Below are positions 9,770 through 13,743 of a DNA stretch of 13,743 nt, piece by piece. A program made the translations under genes and the position numbers. A model generated the notes under the pieces. That model saw nothing but the letters and a program-made list of their open reading frames with translations. It had not been told where the DNA came from and made no database searches. How positions within the stretch are numbered: the stretch's first letter is position 1; every line of letters starts with the position of its first letter. Source of the stretch: Paraglomus occultum (Eukaryota; Glomeromycota; Glomeromycetes; Paraglomerales; Paraglomeraceae); the NCBI GenBank assembly GCA_910592205.1, contig CAJVPJ010000982.1, positions 1 to 13,743 of the forward strand, read 5' to 3'.

Positions 9770-9900
9770 TCGGTTATAAAAAGTTGTAAAGAAGTTGTGT
9801 GTAGTGTGGCCAGCTTGGCGAGTGACTACGTAATTAAAAGCTAGTTGAATAACCATTACTATTATATTTTATGACTTGTTTCAAATCAATTTTTATTGAG

Positions 9901-9906
9901 AATAAA
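9901..9906 (+). terminator. Poly(A) signal of stomatin-like gene
   Basis: A canonical AATAAA lies 132 nt after the stop codon of the stomatin-like gene and 162 nt before the FUN14-family start. It indicates that the two plus-strand genes are separate transcription units. Confidence 0.55.
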
Positions 9907-9964
9907 CGAGGAGCTGATATTTGATATATCACTTGCTTAATTATACGAAATCTAAAATAATATG

Positions 9965-10009
9965 CACGTGTAACCTCTCTATCATCTCATAAAGAAATTC
10001 TCCGATTGG
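9965..10009 (+). promoter_or_regulatory. Putative FUN14 promoter: E-box and CCAAT
   Basis: A palindromic CACGTG lies at 9965-9970. ATTGG (CCAAT on the other strand) lies at 10005-10009, 59 bp before the first candidate ATG of the FUN14-family gene. In fungi CCAAT is bound by the HAP complex, which often controls genes for mitochondrial proteins, so the site would suit this gene. Binding is inferred from the motif alone. Confidence 0.35.
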
Positions 10010-10067
10010 CTATTTAGTGATCTTGTTCCCATATGTGCATTCTACAGTTTTTGAGTGCTTTTCGCTA

Positions 10068-11109
10068 ATGTCACCGTTTCAGCGTCCATTGCTACTTGTC
10101 CACAATGTTATGTCCAACAAAGTTATTTCCTTCACTCGGGCCGCATATCGACTACCATTTGCCATAAATAGAGCCGGAAACATATTTCGTGGTAGGTGAG
10201 GCTTGCGGATGATTTGACTGCTCTGAAAGAGAGTTGCCGGGACGATTTAATGGGAATTTTCCTAAAAGTTCGATATATTAATATGGGATGTGACATTTAT
10301 ATAATAATGGCTTGTCTTAGGTCCAGCGACAAGAAGAAGTGCAGTAACAACCACCGCGCTTTTAGGAGCTAGTTTTCTCGTGAAAGAATGGAGCGTCTTT
10401 GTTCATTGCGAAGGTATATGTTCTAATCGCCAGATCCCATAACATGATTTTTATTTTTCATTGTGTAAGGCCATATGTCTCTCCGATCACTTGCTCTTGC
10501 ATTCTTACCCTCTCATGCTTTTCCATTAAAGCACCCTTCCCTTCCAGTTCTGCTTCTCTACCAAAGACAACACAAGCATCGCCGGAACCTATTCAGATAC
10601 CAACAAACGTAGACAAACACGAAAAGAAATCACTTTTGAATAAGACTGATATAACTTTTGGTTCCGTTTTGGGGTTTTGTACGGGATTTTTCATCAAGAA
10701 GGTTGGGAAAATGGTTGCTGTGGCTGTGGGAATTGGATTTGTTTTCTTACAGGTGAGAAACAATGTAAAGGAAGTTTAATCAAAAACATGGTGTAGGGAA
10801 AATGGTAACACTGCTCAAGCTGAGATAAACCGGTGCAGCGATTCTATAATGCAAATTAAGTAATTCGCTTTGTTGCAAACAATTTCTTTTAATTTTCTCC
10901 AGTTTCTTGCGTATCAAGGCTTTGTTACTATTCATTGGAATCACATGTCTGACGCTTTTACTCGTGAATTGGACGTCGATAAAGATGGACGCGTTACCGT
11001 CAAGGATACAAAATCCAAGTTACGAATTTTAATTGATCTGTTGACGGTCAAGTTTCAATTTAAGTCTTGTTTCGTTGGTGGATTTTATTTGGGCCTTAGA
11101 TATGGTTAA
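10068..11109 (+). CDS. FUN14: FUN14-family mitochondrial outer-membrane protein
   Basis: FUN14/FUNDC proteins sit in the mitochondrial outer membrane; animal FUNDC1 is a mitophagy receptor, while the fungal role is less clear. The four exons are 10068-10191, 10321-10413, 10532-10752 and 10903-11109, with introns of 129, 118 and 150 nt, all GT-AG and in phase. The product is 214 aa from ATG 10068, or 200 aa from ATG 10110 (MSNKV). Either start gives an Arg-rich, acid-poor N-terminus (SFTRAAYRLPFAINRAGN) like a mitochondrial targeting segment. A linker rich in Pro, Ser and Thr (74-100) leads to the FUN14 domain: DITFGSVLGFCTGFFIKKVG (113-132), a glycine-rich membrane segment VAVAVGIGFVFLQFLAYQGFV, an EF-hand-like loop DVDKDGRVTVKD (170-181), and a last membrane segment FVGGFYLGLRYG at the C-terminus. 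The family assignment is firm; the start codon is not. Confidence 0.92.
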
Positions 11110-11139
11110 GAGAGAGAGCATTGTTGGACGTCCCAAAGG

Positions 11140-11145
11140 AATAAA
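11140..11145 (+). terminator. Poly(A) signal of FUN14-family gene
   Basis: AATAAA begins 31 nt after the FUN14-family stop codon, giving a short 3' untranslated region. The transposon starts about 180 bp farther on, so it inserted outside the gene. Confidence 0.5.
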
Positions 11146-11231
11146 TAATTCGATATAGAAAGAATATTTGATTATATAATAACAAATTCAATTATTACGT
11201 TTAGAAGATATAAGGCTCAGAGAAGCAACAA

Positions 11232-11288
11232 TACTGTATTAATAAGCACAAAATGCTAATACTTCTTTCTATCAATATTAATACAGTA
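11232..11288. repeat. 13-bp inverted repeat with 31-nt loop
   Basis: The arms TACTGTATTAATA (11232-11244) and TATTAATACAGTA (11276-11288) are perfect complements. They lie between the FUN14 poly(A) signal and the Tc1-like element. This may be a transcript-end hairpin or the remnant of a small inverted-repeat element; no target duplication is obvious. Confidence 0.6.
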
Positions 11289-11326
11289 ATAATAAATATT
11301 GAAAGCCGATTTTTTATTTTTGAATA

Positions 11327-11359
11327 TGTGATGTGCAAAAAAACGACAATTTTTTCATC
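11327..11359 (+). repeat. Left terminal inverted repeat
   Basis: The sequence begins TGTGATGTGCAAAA right after TA. It pairs with the right repeat (reverse complement beginning CAGTGGTGTGCAAAA), having lost the first base or two of the canonical end. Confidence 0.85.
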
Positions 11360-11460
11360 ACACGATTAATTGGTGTAAATATGCAAATGAAAGCTCTTCG
11401 ATTACCCTACAATTTTCAAACTTAAGTTTTCATAAAATTTTTATTTCACAAAGCATTAAA

Positions 11461-12405
11461 ATAGCTCCATCTAAGAAGCGAAGTCAATGTGAAGCTATAT
11501 TACATTTCTGGCGGCAAGGGATACAAACGGCTACTGAAATTCAATCATTAACAAAGATACCATCCAAAACAATCTATCGAAACCCTAAAAAAGATCAAAG
11601 AAACTGGTGATGTGGGGCATAAAGGTGGTAGCGGTCGTATTAAGAGAATAACGACTAATGCTTCTCGTGCAATCGGCTAGTATATTAGAAGGAATCCCTC
11701 AATTTTTGCTAAATCTATTGCTGAAAATTAGACGATATTGGAATAGACGTCTCCCGCTCAACAGTATCAAGGCATTTGAATGACCTTGGTTACCAGAATG
11801 CTCTTCCCCTTGCCACACCAATATGCTTACACCGGCCCATAAGCAACGACATATTGAATGGGCACAAAAACATAAAAATGACAATTGGAATAGACATTAT
11901 TTACAGCATTTCAATTGTTTCGTAACGCGATAAAGCATTGGTATAAAAATGCAAGGCCCGCCCTATGCCAAAAGATCGACGTAAAATATTCGCGTGGGGT
12001 GGTTTCTGTGTAAAAGGTAAAACTAGTCTTAGTTGTTTTCGTCGCATAATGAACGGAAAATATTACACGGAAATAGTGGAATAGCATGTCCCGGAAATAA
12101 AAAACATGTTAAAGGGCAATTGGCGATTACAGAAGGATGATGATCTGAAACATACTAGTCGCATTGCCCAAGAATTCCTTAAGACAACATTCCAGAGGTT
12201 ATGGACTGGCCTTCTAATAGTCCAGACCTAAATCCTATTAAAAACCTTTGGGCGATTGTTAAAAGGAATGTAGAAATGCGTAAGCCCAAAAATATTAACG
12301 AATGAGAACGTTTTATGGGTGAAGAGTGAGAATAGCCTTCTAGTTAGTCTTGTAGAGTCGACGCCACGGCGTTGTGATGAGATTATTAAGAAAAATGGTG
12401 AATGA
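11461..12405 (+). pseudogene. Decayed Tc1-like transposase
   Basis: The frame begins APSKKRSQCEAILHFWRQG at 11464, with ATA (11461-11463) where a start codon would be expected. It continues through KIPSKTIYR (helix-turn-helix region), then after frameshifts STVSRHLNDLGYQNALPLATP, HKQRHIEWAQKHKNDNW, MPKDRRKIFAWGGFCVKGK and FRRIMNGKYYTEIVE. Of the DDE triad, the first Asp block appears deleted around 11897-11907. The second Asp remains (KDDDLKHTS, codon 12136-12138). The third acidic residue is Lys (SPDLNPIKNLW, codon 12240-12242) where the family has Glu. There are several in-frame stops, such as those at 11679 and 12301-12305. The C-terminal end reads ESTPRRCDEIIKKNGE before TGA 12403-12405. 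It cannot encode an active enzyme. Confidence 0.92.
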
Positions 12406-12481
12406 ATATCATATTAACTTTTTTTAATGAAATCTAATTCAAAATGATGTTAATTGATGTGATGTTGTGAAACCAGAACGA

Positions 12482-12515
12482 GGTGAAAAATTGTCATTTT
12501 TTTTGCACACCACTG
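12482..12515 (-). repeat. Right terminal inverted repeat
   Basis: It ends in GCACACCACTG before TA. Read inward from the end it starts CAGTGGTGTGC, the standard Tc1-type terminus, and matches the left repeat over about 30 positions. Confidence 0.85.
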
Positions 12516-12517
12516 TA

Positions 12518-12769
12518 GTTTATGTTTTTATATAGAGATAGGCCTATTAATATTATTCTTTCTTGTTATCTTTTTTGACCTTGATGGCGTTTTATAAAAG
12601 GACCAGATTGCTTATATGTGCTAAGTGCAACAGACTTGGAAAGAATCATTAATCTTTGACAGCTTTTTATTTTTACCTTCCAAATGTGCAATCTCACTCA
12701 GTTTGCCGTGAGGAGGAGTATATTCTGTACATGGAGCCCTTAGTAATAGTGCAAGAGCATTGAAGATTG
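12518..12769. other. Spacer after the Tc1-like element
   Basis: No gene was recognised. One plus-strand frame reads LLICAKCNRLGKNH near 12609-12650, faintly like a retroelement CCHC zinc knuckle (C-x2-C-x4-5-H), but the last Cys is absent and a stop follows. Confidence 0.4.
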
Positions 12770-13420
12770 ATGAGTTAGAAAAACGAGCGACGTTTTAATT
12801 CAAATCAGATAAGATGGCTTGCTACTAAATATAAAAAAAATAACAACGTTACTGATTCGATAATAAATTTATGAAATTAATTAACAACAAATGCTGATGC
12901 TGTATTGAAGATTTTAAAAGAAGGTGCTAAGTTAGGTAAAAAAATTGATAAATTAATTCTAAACAAAGCCAAATCAATAGCAAAAAGAAGTAGCGGAGAA
13001 ATTAAAAGAAGATGCTAAAAAAAGTAAAGTGGCTTAATCACTCAATCCAAAACTCTGCGGGATAGACCAGGCAAAAGATCTTATCGAGAGTTGTTAAGAT
13101 ACGCAATATTTTGGGGTGTATTAAAAGTGAAGAATTTTGAAAACTGATACTACTTTTGATACTGATGCTGAACTAGCCAAATCAGATGTGGCCGAAACTG
13201 CTAAATCAGCTGAATATAATAATTGAGTTGGACATGGTACTCACTTTACTGCAGTTAGAGAATTGAAAAAATGACAATGGTAAATACTTAATGAGGAAGC
13301 AGTAAGAAATGATCTGCCAAGTATAAAAGTACTAAAATCAATTAATCGGGGATTAGATCTTTTGGAACAAAATGAACAGTGGAGTGGGCTACGACCCCGC
13401 CACACAGCCAAAGTTGCCAC
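12770..13420 (+). pseudogene. Decayed coding relic, family unknown
   Basis: Successive plus-strand segments in shifting frames look like parts of one old protein. These are NQIRWLATKYKKNNNVTDSII (about 12800-12870), a Lys-rich helix-like stretch NADAVLKILKEGAKLGKKID and on to RSSGEIKRRC (about 12892-13014), LRDRPGKRSYRELLRYAIFWG (about 13052-13115), FDTDAELAKSDVAETAKSAEYNN then VGHGTHFTAVRELKK (about 13158-13275), and NEEAVRNDLPSIKVLKSINR to LEQNEQWSGLRPR (about 13290-13400). Single stops and at least two frameshifts separate them. I recognise no family. Its place between transposon copies suggests a mobile-element or accessory gene, but that is inference. Confidence 0.45.
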
Positions 13421-13671
13421 AAAAGCCTCACTCACTATCATTATAAGAACGGATATTATATTATCGCAAGCGTATCGCAAACACTTAAATATTCAATACA
13501 ACAATTCCATTCCGAAAAGTATTATCTAATGCACTATGCAAGTTACAGTATATTATTATTATTGTGGGGATTATTACTAGAATGGAATATTGGATAGTAG
13601 ATCTGACACATTTTGATTCTGTTGTGTTCAATTCTCTATAATCTCCACTGTACAATTCACCTCATTATATA
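13421..13671. other. Spacer with small repeats
   Basis: No gene was recognised. It holds a short direct repeat of ATCGCAA (around 13464-13480), a 9-bp inverted repeat ATTCCATTC / GAATGGAAT (13504-13512, 13580-13588) and a TATTATTATT tract near 13550-13561. Confidence 0.5.
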
Positions 13672-13743
13672 CAGTGCCCTCCAATAAATGAGTGAGTAAC
13701 ACAAAATTTTGCAAATTATACATCAAGTTCGCGCGCATGTAAC
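13672..13743 (+). mobile_element. Start of a second Tc1/mariner-type terminus
   Basis: CAGTGCCCTCCAATAAATGA follows a TA (13670-13671). CAGTG(C)CCTCCA after TA is the common outer end of Tc1-like elements. The sequence differs from the termini of the element at 11327-12515, so this is a different family. The window ends after 72 bases, so neither a transposase nor the other end is visible. Confidence 0.5.

Larger units (their letters stand above)
11327..12515 (+). mobile_element. Tc1/mariner-family element, full-length, inactive
   Basis: The element is 1,189 bp and is bounded by TA at 11325-11326 and 12516-12517, the expected Tc1/mariner target duplication. Terminal inverted repeats of about 33 bp (11327-11359 and 12482-12515) share the core GTGCAAAAAAA...GACAATTTTT, with a few mismatches and one gap; the right end has the canonical CAGTG terminus. 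One interrupted transposase frame set fills the inside. Its size is usual for a minimal Tc1 element. Confidence 0.9.

Noticed and set aside
8021-11109. Stomatin-like and FUN14 genes as one operon-like or fused unit
   Set aside because: A poly(A) signal at 9901 and promoter-like motifs at 9965-10009 separate them, and about 300 bp of non-coding sequence lies between them.
1-13743. CRISPR arrays, tRNA, rRNA, bacterial operons
   Set aside because: No spaced direct repeats, no tRNA-like GTTCRANNC block with partner arms, and no ribosomal sequence were seen; the gene structure is eukaryotic.

Overview
This window looks like a piece of a filamentous fungal nuclear genome. It is AT-rich, and its genes are cut by many short GT-AG introns (20 introns of 59-186 nt in the three clear genes). 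Its protein families are typical of fungi, and it carries decayed Tc1/mariner transposons. The transposase wording and repeat-rich spacing fit an early-diverging lineage such as Mucoromycota/Glomeromycotina, but that placement is inference. The exon models below were assembled by hand from splice sites, reading phase and family motifs. Every exon junction closes in phase.

Layout. (1) Positions 196-783 hold a weak candidate for a small plus-strand gene. (2) Positions 843-3316, minus strand, hold a complete 10-exon gene for a PAP2-type long-chain-base-1-phosphate phosphatase (Lcb3/Ysr3-like, 490 aa). (3) Positions 3317-7930 have no intact gene. This stretch contains a short minus-strand relic resembling NAD-isocitrate dehydrogenase, a Tc1 transposase scrap, a possible retroelement integrase scrap and a 9-bp minisatellite. 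(4) Positions 8021-9769, plus strand, hold a complete 9-exon stomatin-like SPFH protein (342 aa). (5) Positions 10068-11109, plus strand, hold a complete 4-exon FUN14-family mitochondrial membrane protein (214 or 200 aa). (6) Positions 11327-12515 hold a full-length but dead Tc1-like element with inverted terminal repeats and TA target duplication. (7) Positions about 12770-13420 hold a decayed open reading frame of unknown family. (8) The last 72 bases begin another Tc1/mariner-type terminal repeat.

The three intact genes all act at membranes: sphingoid-base-phosphate turnover in the endoplasmic reticulum, SPFH lipid-raft scaffolding, and mitochondrial outer-membrane FUN14. Nothing in the sequence shows that they form a pathway or are co-transcribed. 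The stomatin and FUN14 genes each have their own poly(A) signal. I found no CRISPR array, tRNA, rRNA or obvious novel multi-gene system. The most unusual items are the broken gene relics and some splice-site and repeat details.
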